Shown here one piece after another: positions 34,716-43,426 of a DNA stretch of 64,000 bases. A model generated the notes under the pieces. The model did no database searches. It was not told where the DNA came from and worked only from the letters and a program-made list of their open reading frames with translations. Source of the stretch: Desulfitibacter sp. BRH_c19. Lineage in GTDB: Bacteria; Bacillota; DSM-16504; Desulfitibacterales; Desulfitibacteraceae. Position numbers and translations under genes: made by a program. The DNA lies in the NCBI GenBank assembly GCA_001515945.1, contig LOER01000022.1, positions 26,047-90,046 of the forward strand. Direction: 5' to 3'. The stretch's first letter is position 1. Each line of letters starts with the position of its first letter.

Positions 34716-35201
34716 ATGAGACAGTTTATAGGTGGCTTCATACTTGGTATATTCTTGGTTGGTATAGCCTTTGGAATGTTTTCTGCTGTTCAGCAGGGAG
34801 CTATAGATCAGTTCATACCAGCCCAGGGTGGGGTGGGTCAACCACGGCAAGATGATGTATGGATGATTTCCAGAATGGTAGCAGCTGAAGCTCGGGGAGA
34901 ACCTTTCGACGGGCAAGTTGCTGTTGCAGCCGTTATTGCTAATAGGATAAGGGATCCACGTTTTCCCCCTACAGTAAATGGTGTAATATATCAGCCACTA
35001 GCTTTTGAACCAATATTAAATGGTAGTTTTTGGAATGTGAATCCTTCAAGCGAACATGTTAGAGCAGCCAGATTAGCACTTAATGGTTGGGATCCTACTG
35101 GTGGGGCGACATTTTTCTGGAACCCTGCTACAGCAACGAGTAGATGGATTTGGAGTAGAACAGTCACATCAAGAATAGGTCGACATGTTTTTGGCTTTTA
35201 A
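34716..35201 (+). CDS. SleB/CwlJ-type spore cortex-lytic hydrolase
   Basis: This is a 161-residue protein with an N-terminal hydrophobic signal or anchor and a Hydrolase_2 (SleB) domain. Landmarks are ISRMVAAEARGEPFDGQVAV with the catalytic Glu, VAAVIANRIRDPRFP, and the aromatic end GATFFWNPATATSRWIW. It lacks a peptidoglycan-binding domain, so it is shorter than SleB. It is adjacent to ypeB, the SleB partner, which supports a role in spore germination. ATG 34716 follows AAAGGGAGG. Confidence 0.88.
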   Translation: MRQFIGGFILGIFLVGIAFGMFSAVQQGAIDQFIPAQGGVGQPRQDDVWMISRMVAAEARGEPFDGQVAVAAVIANRIRDPRFPPTVNGVIYQPLAFEPILNGSFWNVNPSSEHVRAARLALNGWDPTGGATFFWNPATATSRWIWSRTVTSRIGRHVFGF

Positions 35202-35226
35202 CTGAAAAGAAGGTGAGGTGAAAATT

Positions 35227-36603
35227 TTGAGTTATAGAGATTGGTTTGCAAATTATAAGAACGTACTTTTAGGTGTTTTAGCGGCACTTTTAATCGGTGC
35301 AGGTTTAATGTGGTATTCAGGAATAGGCAACAGGACTTATGCAATGGACAATGCCCTAGAAGCCAGATACCAAACAGCGTTTTTTGATTTGATTGATAGT
35401 ACTGAAAATCTAGATGTACTCCTTGGAAAAGCACTTGCTTCAAACTCTAACAGCCACAATATAATAACCCTGTCAACAGCTTGGCATGAGGCGGAGAGAG
35501 CAAGAGGTAGTTTAGGTGAACTCCCATTAGAGATGCCATCTATGATGCGGAGTCAGCAATATATGGCACAGCTCGGTGACTTTTGTTACTCTTTAGCTAC
35601 AAAGCTAGCTGATAATGTTGAAATAAGTGAACAAGAAAAGGAAACCTTAGAAGAACTCCATGGTGAAACACGAACGATGCATAGAGAATTAAGGGAATTA
35701 ACTACTTTAGCACAGGATAGAAAGTTTAGATTTGGAAATTTAACAAGTGACAATCAGCAGCGCTTAACTCCAGAAACACAGAATGTGGTTGATGGTTTTG
35801 GCAAGATGGATGAGCGTCTTCAAGATGAAGTGCCAACTCTAACATATGATGGACCATTTTCTGACCATGTTGTCAATATGGAACCAAGAGGGATAACCGG
35901 AAAGGAAGTCAGTCCACAGGAAGCAGCAAATATAGCCCAGGAATTCATGAGTGAATTGGGTTATGATTTTGATACTAATAGAAGTGAATCATCAGAAGGA
36001 GATATTCCTATATATCATGTACAGTTTGGAGAAGCCGACCAAAGAGACGAAGCTGCAGGTGTAGGAATTAGCCAACAAGGCGGTCATGTAGTCTGGATGA
36101 TAGTAGCAGATACTCCAGATGGCGAACAATTAGATAGGGGAGAAGCTTTTTCTAGGGCACAGGAGTTTGTTGATGATTTAGGTCTAGGTGAGTTTACTCC
36201 TATCGGTCATCTTGAAGAAGGAAACGAATTGCTGGTAAACCTAGCATTGGTGCAGGATGAGGTTATTATTTATCCTGATATGGTTCAGGTGACTATTTCT
36301 CTTGAAAATGGCAATATAATTGGCTATGATGCAGCAAAGTATTACACATCACATACAGAAAGAGATTTGCCTGAATCAGAAATTACTGAGGAAGAAGCAA
36401 GAGAAAAAGTTAACCATGAATTACAAATCGAAGAGGTTAGACTTGCTCTTATTCCGCTAAGCAATCTAGAAGAAAAATTGTGCTATGAAATACGAGGAAC
36501 AATGGGCGAGGACATTTATTATGTATATATCAACGTAGAAACAGGTCAAGAAGAGATGGTACTCTTAGTTGTAGAGACGGAGGGTGGAACTAGAAGTATT
36601 TAG
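35227..36603 (+). CDS. ypeB: germination protein YpeB
   Basis: This is a ~458-residue protein with one N-terminal transmembrane helix (VLLGVLAALLIGAGLMWY) and a long extracytoplasmic region ending in PepSY-like repeats (VSPQEAANIAQEFM and ITEEEAREKVNHEL). YpeB stabilises SleB in the spore and inhibits its early activity. TTG 35227 is preferred (SD AGGTGAGG 8 bases before); an in-frame GTG at 35218 overlaps the SD. It forms a two-gene operon with the hydrolase. Confidence 0.9.
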   Translation: MSYRDWFANYKNVLLGVLAALLIGAGLMWYSGIGNRTYAMDNALEARYQTAFFDLIDSTENLDVLLGKALASNSNSHNIITLSTAWHEAERARGSLGELPLEMPSMMRSQQYMAQLGDFCYSLATKLADNVEISEQEKETLEELHGETRTMHRELRELTTLAQDRKFRFGNLTSDNQQRLTPETQNVVDGFGKMDERLQDEVPTLTYDGPFSDHVVNMEPRGITGKEVSPQEAANIAQEFMSELGYDFDTNRSESSEGDIPIYHVQFGEADQRDEAAGVGISQQGGHVVWMIVADTPDGEQLDRGEAFSRAQEFVDDLGLGEFTPIGHLEEGNELLVNLALVQDEVIIYPDMVQVTISLENGNIIGYDAAKYYTSHTERDLPESEITEEEAREKVNHELQIEEVRLALIPLSNLEEKLCYEIRGTMGEDIYYVYINVETGQEEMVLLVVETEGGTRSI

Positions 36604-36616
36604 ATTATAAGTTAGG

Positions 36617-36653
36617 AAAAGGCCTCAGTTTTAAAAAGAGCTGAAGGCTTTTT
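36617..36653 (+). terminator. terminator after ypeB
   Basis: AAAAGGCCTCAG pairs with CTGAAGGCTTTTT around a 12-base loop. Confidence 0.75.
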
Positions 36654-36809
36654 CTATTAAAGACTGCTTACCCCCAAAGAAGTAGCATTTTTTGCATGAT
36701 ATGAAGGATTAATACAAAAAAAATAGAAACATGAATATAGTTAACTGTTGAATAGATTTAGTGCCTTTGACATAAATAATAACAAAACATTTTTTGGGGA
36801 GTGAAAAGC

Positions 36810-37148
36810 ATGACAGGTTTACTAGTAAGATGGGTAATTAATGCTCTCGGTTTGATTATAATTGCAAATATAATTCAGGGGATTAATTTACAGGGCTTTG
36901 GAGCAGCTTTAATTGCTATTTTAGTTTTAGGAATAGTAAATGCAATTATTAGACCCATATTGTTATTACTTACTTTGCCAATAAATATTTTGACTTTGGG
37001 TCTCTTTACCTTTGTAATCAATGGTTTTATATTATTTATGGTGGCCTCTGTCGTAGATGGTTTTGAAATTTCAGGGATTTTAGCTGCTATTATTGGCACC
37101 ATACTGCTCTCTTTAATTAGCGCTATTACCAATAAACTAGTGAAATAG
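36810..37148 (+). CDS. phage-holin-family-4 / YvlD-like membrane protein
   Basis: This is a 112-residue protein with four hydrophobic helices and family motifs GIVNAIIRPILLLLTLPIN and FVINGFILFMVA. The family is widespread and of uncertain function, sometimes linked to envelope stress. ATG 36810 follows GGGGAG; an upstream GTG at 36801 overlaps the SD. Confidence 0.85.
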   Translation: MTGLLVRWVINALGLIIIANIIQGINLQGFGAALIAILVLGIVNAIIRPILLLLTLPINILTLGLFTFVINGFILFMVASVVDGFEISGILAAIIGTILLSLISAITNKLVK

Positions 37149-37195
37149 TGTACCCTTAACAGTTGTTAAACACCTTCATAAAAGGAGCACAATAA

Positions 37196-38752
37196 ATGAC
37201 AAATATTGATCTAACTAAATTCGAAAAAAAGATTGTATTAAGAAATATAACCAGAAAGGACATTGATTATATTATTGAGCTAGGAAGAATATGTTTTCCT
37301 AAAATGGAAACATGGACGCGGGGACATCTTGAGAGCCATTTAAAAATTTTTCCTGAGGGTCAATTTTGTGTTGAATATGAAGGACAAATTGTGGGATCAT
37401 GTTCTAGTTTGATTGTTGATTTTGAAGAGTATGATGATCAGCATACTTTTGATGAAATTACTGACGATGGTTATATTACTAATCATGATTCAGAAGGCAC
37501 AAATTTATATGGAATAGAAGTAATGGTGCATCCGGATTTTCGTAATATGAAAATTGGCAAAAGGCTTTATGATGCTAGAAAAGATTTAGTCCAAGAACTG
37601 AACCTAAAAAGTATTATAATTGCAGGAAGAATTCCAAATTATCATTTACATGCTGATCAAATGACTCCAAGGCAATATGTAAAAGAAGTAAAAATTCATA
37701 ACATTTTTGACCCTATATTAGGCTTTCAATTAAAAAATGACTTTGTAGTCAAGAGAGTAAATACCAATTACTTACCGGATGATGAACGCTCTCTAAATTA
37801 TGCTATTCTTATGGAATGGTTCAATATTGATTATCGCCCTCAAACTAAAAAACATTTTAAGACTGCATTCCCAGTAAGGGTATGCGTTATTCAATACATG
37901 ATGAAAAGTATATCCTCTTTTGAGGAGTTAGCTAACCAATGTGAGTATTTTGTTGATGTAGGCTCAAATTATAAAAGTGATTTTGTTGTATTTCCAGAAA
38001 TTTTTACAATACAGCTTTTATCATTTGTTGAAGAGAAGTCCCCTAGTCTATCTGTGCGTAAACTTACAGAGTTTACTGAACAGTATATAGAAATGTTTAC
38101 GGAATTAGCTGTTAAGTACAATGTAAATATTATAGGAGGATCCCACTTCGTTGAAGAAAGTGGCAAAATTTATAACATTGCATATTTATTTAGAAGAGAT
38201 GGAACAATTGAGAAACAATATAAAATTCATATAACACCAGATGAAAAAAAATGGTGGGGCATATCGGGTGGAAATGAAGTAAGAGTCTTTGATACAGATT
38301 GTGGCAAGATTTCCATTTTAATTTGTTATGATATTGAGTTTCCTGAATTATCAAGGATAGTAACAGAAATGGGAGCAAATATTATCTTTGTGCCTTTTTG
38401 TACTGATGAGAGACAAGGATATCTACGGGTAAGGTATTGTGCTCAGGCCAGGTCTGTTGAAAATCAGACATATACGGTAATCGCAGGTACTGTAGGCAAT
38501 TTAACTCAGGTGGAAAATATGGATATCCAGTACGCCCAATCAGCTATATTTACCCCATCTGACTTTGCCTTCCCAAGAGATGGAATATTAGGGGAGTGTA
38601 GTCCAAACATTGAGATGGTTGTTGTTGGAGATTTAGACCTAGAAATTTTAAAACGTCATCGTAAATCGGGTACAGTTACTCTTTTAAATGATCGAAGGAA
38701 GGATATCTATGAATTAATAATTAAAGATTGTTCTAATCTATATGAGCAATAA
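37196..38752 (+). CDS. GNAT acetyltransferase-nitrilase fusion protein
   Basis: This is a 518-residue two-domain protein. Residues ~15-190 are a GNAT acyltransferase (GIEVMVHPDFRNMKIGKRLY contains the acetyl-CoA loop). Residues ~225-510 are a carbon-nitrogen hydrolase with the catalytic triad visible: Glu in VVFPEIF, Lys in YKIHITPDE and Cys in LICYDIEFPE. Such fusions occur across bacteria without an established substrate; an amidase with a paired acyl transfer is the usual guess. The ATG follows AAAGGAGC. Confidence 0.88.
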   Translation: MTNIDLTKFEKKIVLRNITRKDIDYIIELGRICFPKMETWTRGHLESHLKIFPEGQFCVEYEGQIVGSCSSLIVDFEEYDDQHTFDEITDDGYITNHDSEGTNLYGIEVMVHPDFRNMKIGKRLYDARKDLVQELNLKSIIIAGRIPNYHLHADQMTPRQYVKEVKIHNIFDPILGFQLKNDFVVKRVNTNYLPDDERSLNYAILMEWFNIDYRPQTKKHFKTAFPVRVCVIQYMMKSISSFEELANQCEYFVDVGSNYKSDFVVFPEIFTIQLLSFVEEKSPSLSVRKLTEFTEQYIEMFTELAVKYNVNIIGGSHFVEESGKIYNIAYLFRRDGTIEKQYKIHITPDEKKWWGISGGNEVRVFDTDCGKISILICYDIEFPELSRIVTEMGANIIFVPFCTDERQGYLRVRYCAQARSVENQTYTVIAGTVGNLTQVENMDIQYAQSAIFTPSDFAFPRDGILGECSPNIEMVVVGDLDLEILKRHRKSGTVTLLNDRRKDIYELIIKDCSNLYEQ

Positions 38753-38775
38753 AGTAAGCTTATATTTCAAGAAAA

Positions 38776-38809
38776 ATAAGTAGGAGGGATTTATACTCTC
38801 CTACTTATT
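38776..38809. terminator. bidirectional terminator between converging genes
   Basis: ATAAGTAGGAG pairs with CTCCTACTTAT around a 9-12-base loop, T-rich on both sides. Confidence 0.8.
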
Positions 38810-38822
38810 ATTTTACTACAAT

Positions 38823-39836
38823 TTACTGTATATCTGCATCGGGTACATCTTCTCCTGTTAGTTCACTATAAGACTGCTGTAATAGTTGAACTACGAATAT
38901 TGGGTTATGAATTCCCAAGCTACCATCATTGCTAACTAACATATAGTTAAAAGCTGCCTGGTAAGCTTCATTAGGAGCTTGAATTTCATTACCTGCTTCA
39001 TCTGTAAATACTACTGAGCCATGACTTGATTCAAAGGATCCCCCATCTATGGATTCAGAAATTGCTTCCTCTAAAAGGGTTAACAATCCTTCAGTTTCAT
39101 CCTGGAACCCTGTAGCCTCACCATTACCATCATAGTCCGCATTTGCCTCTAAGTTAACATCTGTAATATCTCTATGACAATCACCACATGCTGCTTCAAG
39201 ATTATCTACGGCAAAGGTATGAGATTGCCATCCATCTTCAGTTGGAGTCATATGACAGGCATTACATGTGTTTTCAATTTCAAAATGAGAAGAAGTTTCA
39301 TAATCGAAATCCTCAGCCATTATACCTCCTGTTCCAGTATAAATACCTGCTTGACTGCTATAGTGGGGTGCTGGTCTGTCTTCATCGTCGATAGTGGGGT
39401 TTTTTCTCTCATTGTGACAAGCTAAACATTGTGCTCCAGTACCTGCCTCTACATTTTCTTGAGAAGGTATACTTACTGTTCCAGATTGCATTAGCTCATT
39501 ACCCTGTCCAGTATGACATGCCCGGCAATCAGTTGAGACAGGAAACTCTCTTTCCAACTGATCTATTTCTGTTATTTGCTCTGCAAATGCACCACCATCA
39601 TGACATACAACACAATTATCCCTTTCAGCTGGACTAAGCACTATGTTTGAGTGGTTGGATCCAACCCATTGACCAACAAGCTCTGATGGGTCAATATTTT
39701 GGGCTTCCTCCTGAGGTTGTTGAGGTTCTGGATCTTGCGGAGCAGGTTCTTCAGCTGGAGGACATCCAACTGCAAGAAGCATAAACATAAATAGAATTAA
39801 AATTAACACTACTGGTTTAACTTTCCTATGTATCAA
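38823..39836 (-). CDS. pentaheme c-type cytochrome lipoprotein
   Basis: This is a 337-residue exported lipoprotein: signal peptide with lipobox LLAVGC, then a Pro/Glu-rich linker, then five CxxCH heme sites (CVVCH, CRACH, CLACH, CNACH, CGDCH), with extra His residues as possible distal ligands. Role: membrane-attached electron transfer outside the cell; the redox partner is unknown. TTG 39836 is chosen since AGGAGGTG precedes it; a longer upstream frame would only translate repeat DNA. No cytochrome maturation genes are in the window. Confidence 0.87.
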   Translation of the reverse strand: MIHRKVKPVVLILILFMFMLLAVGCPPAEEPAPQDPEPQQPQEEAQNIDPSELVGQWVGSNHSNIVLSPAERDNCVVCHDGGAFAEQITEIDQLEREFPVSTDCRACHTGQGNELMQSGTVSIPSQENVEAGTGAQCLACHNERKNPTIDDEDRPAPHYSSQAGIYTGTGGIMAEDFDYETSSHFEIENTCNACHMTPTEDGWQSHTFAVDNLEAACGDCHRDITDVNLEANADYDGNGEATGFQDETEGLLTLLEEAISESIDGGSFESSHGSVVFTDEAGNEIQAPNEAYQAAFNYMLVSNDGSLGIHNPIFVVQLLQQSYSELTGEDVPDADIQ

Positions 39837-39853
39837 ATAGTGACACCTCCTGT

Positions 39854-39973
39854 TTAATGAGCGGGGACAAACTTCTTCTGGAGCATTAATGTATTGGGCA
39901 CACACCTCTATTTAAAGCTATTCCTTTTGGACGAGGAATGTCCCTAACATATATGTCTGAGGAATGTTCCCAG
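39854..39973 (-). repeat. REP-like elements upstream of the cytochrome gene
   Basis: On the minus strand there are GGAACATTCCTC and GGGACATTCCTCG ends, followed by AGAGGTGTGTGCCC-AATACATTAA and GAAGTTTGTCCCC-GCTCATTAA. The final end directly precedes ACAGGAGGTG, the SD of the cytochrome gene. They appear nested, like the 27.1 kb cluster. Confidence 0.6.
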
Positions 39974-40145
39974 CTTATTAAGTCATGTATTTTTTCAGTA
40001 TTAGTTTGAGTATATTTGAAACAGTTTATGTGCCATAATGTATAAAAAAATAAAAACATCCAAAGCAAGGTTAAATTTTGCAAAACTACTTAAAAAAGGG
40101 TACAATAATTTCATTCGAAGTATTAATAGGAGAAAGGATGGTAAT

Positions 40146-40667
40146 ATGTCTAAAAATCCAATAGTAACAATGGAAATGGAAAATGGAAGTTTAGTTAAAA
40201 TTGAACTTTATCCAGAGGAAGCACCAAATACTGTTAGGAATTTTGTGTCATTAGTTAAAAAAGGTTTCTATGATGGTTTAATTTTTCACAGGGTTATACC
40301 AGGTTTTATGGTCCAGGGAGGTTGTTCTGAAGGTTCAGGCATGGGTGGGCCAGGGTATTCCATTAAAGGGGAATTTAGCAAGAATGGATTTCCAAATGAT
40401 TTGGAACATGAGCGGGGAGTGCTTTCCATGGCAAGAACAATGGCTCCAAATTCTGCAGGTTCTCAATTCTTTATTATGGTAGAGAAGTCTCCCCATTTAG
40501 ACAGGGACTATGCTGCTTTTGGGAAGGTTACTGAAGGTATGGAGGAAGTTGACAGGATAGTGAGTGTAAAACGGGATTCTAGAGATAAACCTCAGGAAGA
40601 CCAGAGAATTAAGAAGATGACAGTTGAAACTTTTGATGTGGATTACGGAGAACCAGAAAAAATTTAA
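40146..40667 (+). CDS. cyclophilin-type peptidyl-prolyl cis-trans isomerase
   Basis: This is a 173-residue single-domain cyclophilin: FHRVIPGFMVQGGC (active-site Arg/Phe), GVLSMARTMAPNSAGSQFFI and AAFGKVTEGMEEVDRI. No signal peptide is visible, so it is cytoplasmic. ATG 40146 follows AGGAGAAAGG; the upstream in-frame extension has no SD. It assists proline isomerisation during protein folding. Confidence 0.93.
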   Translation: MSKNPIVTMEMENGSLVKIELYPEEAPNTVRNFVSLVKKGFYDGLIFHRVIPGFMVQGGCSEGSGMGGPGYSIKGEFSKNGFPNDLEHERGVLSMARTMAPNSAGSQFFIMVEKSPHLDRDYAAFGKVTEGMEEVDRIVSVKRDSRDKPQEDQRIKKMTVETFDVDYGEPEKI

Positions 40668-40745
40668 AAACAGGCACCTTGGCATTTTGTCAAGGCGTCT
40701 TTCTTTGAGCATAAGAAAAGGGATAAATGAAAGAAGGAATTAAAT

Positions 40746-41771
40746 TTGAAAGGCAATAAAGTTTCTATTGAAGAAATGAGAGAACTACATAATGTCATAA
40801 GTATTGATGTCCGATCTCCGAGTGAATACAAGGAGGGGACTATTCCAGGAGCGATAAATATCCCGTTGTTCGAAGATGAAGAAAGAACAAAAGTGGGAAC
40901 AGTTTATAAACAGATTTGCACGGAAAGGGCAAAGGATCTTGGTTATAAAATAGTGGAACCAAAGCTTCCGCATATTCTTGAGCAGATAAAAAGTGCGTCA
41001 CAGAATGTCGACGATAATATTATTTTATTCTGTTGGCGTGGGGGAATGAGGAGCCAAAGCTTAAAAGACTACTGTAATGAAATGGGATTAAAGGTTGTAT
41101 ATCTCTCTGGGGGCTACAAGGCCTATAGAAGGTTGGTCCATTCTTTCCTTAGTGATATAACAAATATTCCTGAGATGGTTGTTTTGAATGGCCTTACGGG
41201 TGTGGGGAAAACGGATTTGTTATCGTTATTGTCAGAAAGAAAAATACCAACAATCGATATCGAGAAAATAGCTAATAACAGAGGATCGGTTTTTGGACAG
41301 ATTCATGGAGGGAATCAACCAAGCCAAAAGGCATTTGAAGCTGAGATATTTGAAAATGTATGTAACAATCAATTGAACTATTCAGTAATAGAATGTGAAA
41401 GTAAGCGAATAGGTAAGCTTTATATTCCTGATTCTGTATTTCAAAAAATGAAAACTGGCAAACAAATTCATTTATATGCTAGCCTCAAAACAAGAGTTGA
41501 CAGGCTGATAGTAGACTATGCCACTTTTCCGGAGGAAAGATTAATAGATGCAATTTTACACTTAAAAAAGGCCCTTGGGCGGAATAAAATGAATAATCTT
41601 ATTGACTTGGTTAATGAAAAAAGATTTGATGAGGTTGCAACCATACTCTTAAAAGACTACTATGACCCACTATATGGTTATCCAACAGGAAAAGTAGCAG
41701 ATTATGACCTTTCTGTAAACTGCGATAACCTTAATCATGCTGCGGAGGAAATAATAGATTACTTGAAATAA
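40746..41771 (+). CDS. mnmH: tRNA 2-selenouridine synthase
   Basis: This is a 341-residue MnmH/SelU: an N-terminal rhodanese domain (SIDVRSPSEYKEGTIPGAINIP; active Cys in FCWRGGMRSQSLKDY) and a C-terminal P-loop domain (VLNGLTGVGKTDLLSLL). It exchanges sulfur for selenium in wobble 2-thiouridines of some tRNAs using selenophosphate. Its presence indicates selenium metabolism. The TTG start follows AGAAGGAA. It is close to the next gene (20 bases). Confidence 0.93.
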   Translation: MKGNKVSIEEMRELHNVISIDVRSPSEYKEGTIPGAINIPLFEDEERTKVGTVYKQICTERAKDLGYKIVEPKLPHILEQIKSASQNVDDNIILFCWRGGMRSQSLKDYCNEMGLKVVYLSGGYKAYRRLVHSFLSDITNIPEMVVLNGLTGVGKTDLLSLLSERKIPTIDIEKIANNRGSVFGQIHGGNQPSQKAFEAEIFENVCNNQLNYSVIECESKRIGKLYIPDSVFQKMKTGKQIHLYASLKTRVDRLIVDYATFPEERLIDAILHLKKALGRNKMNNLIDLVNEKRFDEVATILLKDYYDPLYGYPTGKVADYDLSVNCDNLNHAAEEIIDYLK

Positions 41772-41791
41772 AATATCAGGGGGTAATTATC

Positions 41792-42664
41792 ATGGATTTT
41801 AGGAGTTTTATGAAATTGAAAAAAACAATTCTAGTTGATGGAGCTATTGGAACCCAGATGATTGAGAGAGGAATAGAAACTGGTGGTGTAGCTAACTTAA
41901 ACAACCCTAAAGATGTTATGGAGATTCATAAGGATTATTTTGATGCTGGTAGTGATGTGATCTTTACAAATACATTTACAAGTAACCGTATTTATGTTCA
42001 AACACATAATCTTGATATTGATGTGATGGCAGCAAACAAGGCTGGTGTAGAGATTGCAAAAATGGCTTGCCCCAAAGGAAAATATGTATTAGCTGATATG
42101 GGCTCTACAGGACAACTATTAACTCCATATGGAACTTATACAGAAGAAGAATTCTATCAAAACTTTAGAGAACAAGCACAAATATTTTTAGAAGGCGGGA
42201 TAGATGGGTTTGTAATTGAAACCCAGACTGATGTAAGGGAAACCCGTTGTGTTACGCGTGCTTGTCGAAGCATTTCTGATTTGCCTATCTTGGTTTCCTA
42301 TACGTTTTCTAAAACTCCAAAGGGCTTTGTAACAATGATGGGTAACTACTTAACTGAGTGTGTTCAAAATGCGGTAGATGAGGGAGCAGATGTGGTAGGT
42401 GCAAACTGTGGAGAGTTAGCTCCTGCTGAACTTGCTGAAGTTGTTTCTGCAATAAAATCAATTTCCAACATACCAGTAATAGTGCAGCCCAATGCGGGTA
42501 AACCAAAGTTAGTTGATGGTATAACTAAGTATGATATGTCACCAGAAGTCTTTGCGGAGGGTATTAAGAAATGTATCGAAGCCGGTGCCCATTTAGTGGG
42601 AGGTTGCTGTGGTACAACCCCAGAACATATTGGCAAGGTAAGATGTTATATGGATGACAGATAG
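41792..42664 (+). CDS. homocysteine S-methyltransferase family protein
   Basis: This is a 290-residue TIM-barrel protein matching the MetH N-terminal/BHMT domain: LVDGAIGTQMIERG, VGANCGELAPAEL, and zinc ligands at NC (GANCG) and the C-terminal GGCCGTTPEHI. It moves a methyl group to homocysteine or a related thiol. It lacks the MetH cobalamin domain, so it could be a stand-alone methionine synthase half or act with a separate corrinoid protein. A link to MttB-derived methyl groups is possible but unsupported by proximity. Confidence 0.85.
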   Translation: MDFRSFMKLKKTILVDGAIGTQMIERGIETGGVANLNNPKDVMEIHKDYFDAGSDVIFTNTFTSNRIYVQTHNLDIDVMAANKAGVEIAKMACPKGKYVLADMGSTGQLLTPYGTYTEEEFYQNFREQAQIFLEGGIDGFVIETQTDVRETRCVTRACRSISDLPILVSYTFSKTPKGFVTMMGNYLTECVQNAVDEGADVVGANCGELAPAELAEVVSAIKSISNIPVIVQPNAGKPKLVDGITKYDMSPEVFAEGIKKCIEAGAHLVGGCCGTTPEHIGKVRCYMDDR

Positions 42665-42699
42665 AATACTCTCAAATAATCAAACACGAGTTATCTACA

Positions 42700-42728
42700 A
42701 ATACTGCCCTTAAAAGCAGTATTTTTGT
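42700..42728 (+). terminator. terminator after the homocysteine methyltransferase gene
   Basis: AATACTGC/GCAGTATT has a ~8-base loop and a T-rich tail. Confidence 0.75.
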
Positions 42729-43029
42729 GTCCATAAAAGTTTAAATGGAATTCTTTACATAAAGGAATAATTAAATCTAAATATAATTATTAATACTTGT
42801 AATAGATAAATACATTTAATAAGTTTTATTTATAAACAGGTTCTTGAATGTAGTTCAAATGAAACTAATTGATGTCAGGTGACCATTTAATATAATCAAT
42901 ATTTAACTTAATTCTAACATTAACAGTTTACATCTTTTTTAGCGGTTATTTCTTTGCACTTCCATTTTAGAATTGAGAGGAGTATAATTTAGATAATAAA
43001 TATATTGAGTGAATGGGGAGAGTAATTAA
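42729..43029 (+). other. AT-rich intergenic region
   Basis: About 300 bases without a credible coding frame. A possible sigma-A promoter (TTGATG, 16 bases, TATAAT) lies near 42869-42896. Otherwise I see nothing in it. Confidence 0.4.
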
Positions 43030-43248
43030 ATGAGCAAAGTGGCCCAAGACGAAAGTAAAAATTTACCGAAATGGTTGAGAAATGTAACTTTTATCGTTTT
43101 TGGTATTATACTATTTGGCGCTATATCGATTGTTTCCTTAGATACAGGCAATTATGCTGACCAAGTAGCTGGTGCTGGGGATATCTGGTGGGCTGATGTA
43201 CCAGAAGTTGAGGATGCATATCAGGCTGCGCGCGTGCGCGATTATTAA
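43030..43248 (+). CDS. small single-span membrane protein, unknown
   Basis: This is a 72-residue protein with a basic N terminus, one hydrophobic helix (about residues 22-40, VTFIVFGIILFGAISIVS) and an acidic, Trp-containing tail (GDIWWADVPEVEDAYQ). The tail would be outside the membrane. ATG follows GGGGAGAG and the gene ends at a strong terminator, so it is probably a real single-gene unit. No family recognised. Confidence 0.65.
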   Translation: MSKVAQDESKNLPKWLRNVTFIVFGIILFGAISIVSLDTGNYADQVAGAGDIWWADVPEVEDAYQAARVRDY

Positions 43249-43287
43249 ATAGAGTAAAAACAATTAAATTGATTGTTGCTACAAATA

Positions 43288-43324
43288 AACAAAATCTCTG
43301 GATGAAGGATATCCAGAGATTTTG
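43288..43324 (+). terminator. terminator after the 72-aa gene
   Basis: AAAATCTCTGGAT and ATCCAGAGATTTTG pair around about 6 bases, followed by TTTG. Confidence 0.8.
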
Positions 43325-43426
43325 TTTGAATTCATTATATCTACACATTTTAAGGTAGGAAATTAAACATACTATGAAGAAATAGTTATTACCAGCTGCT
43401 CATAAGCAGGAATTATGGAGGTATTT

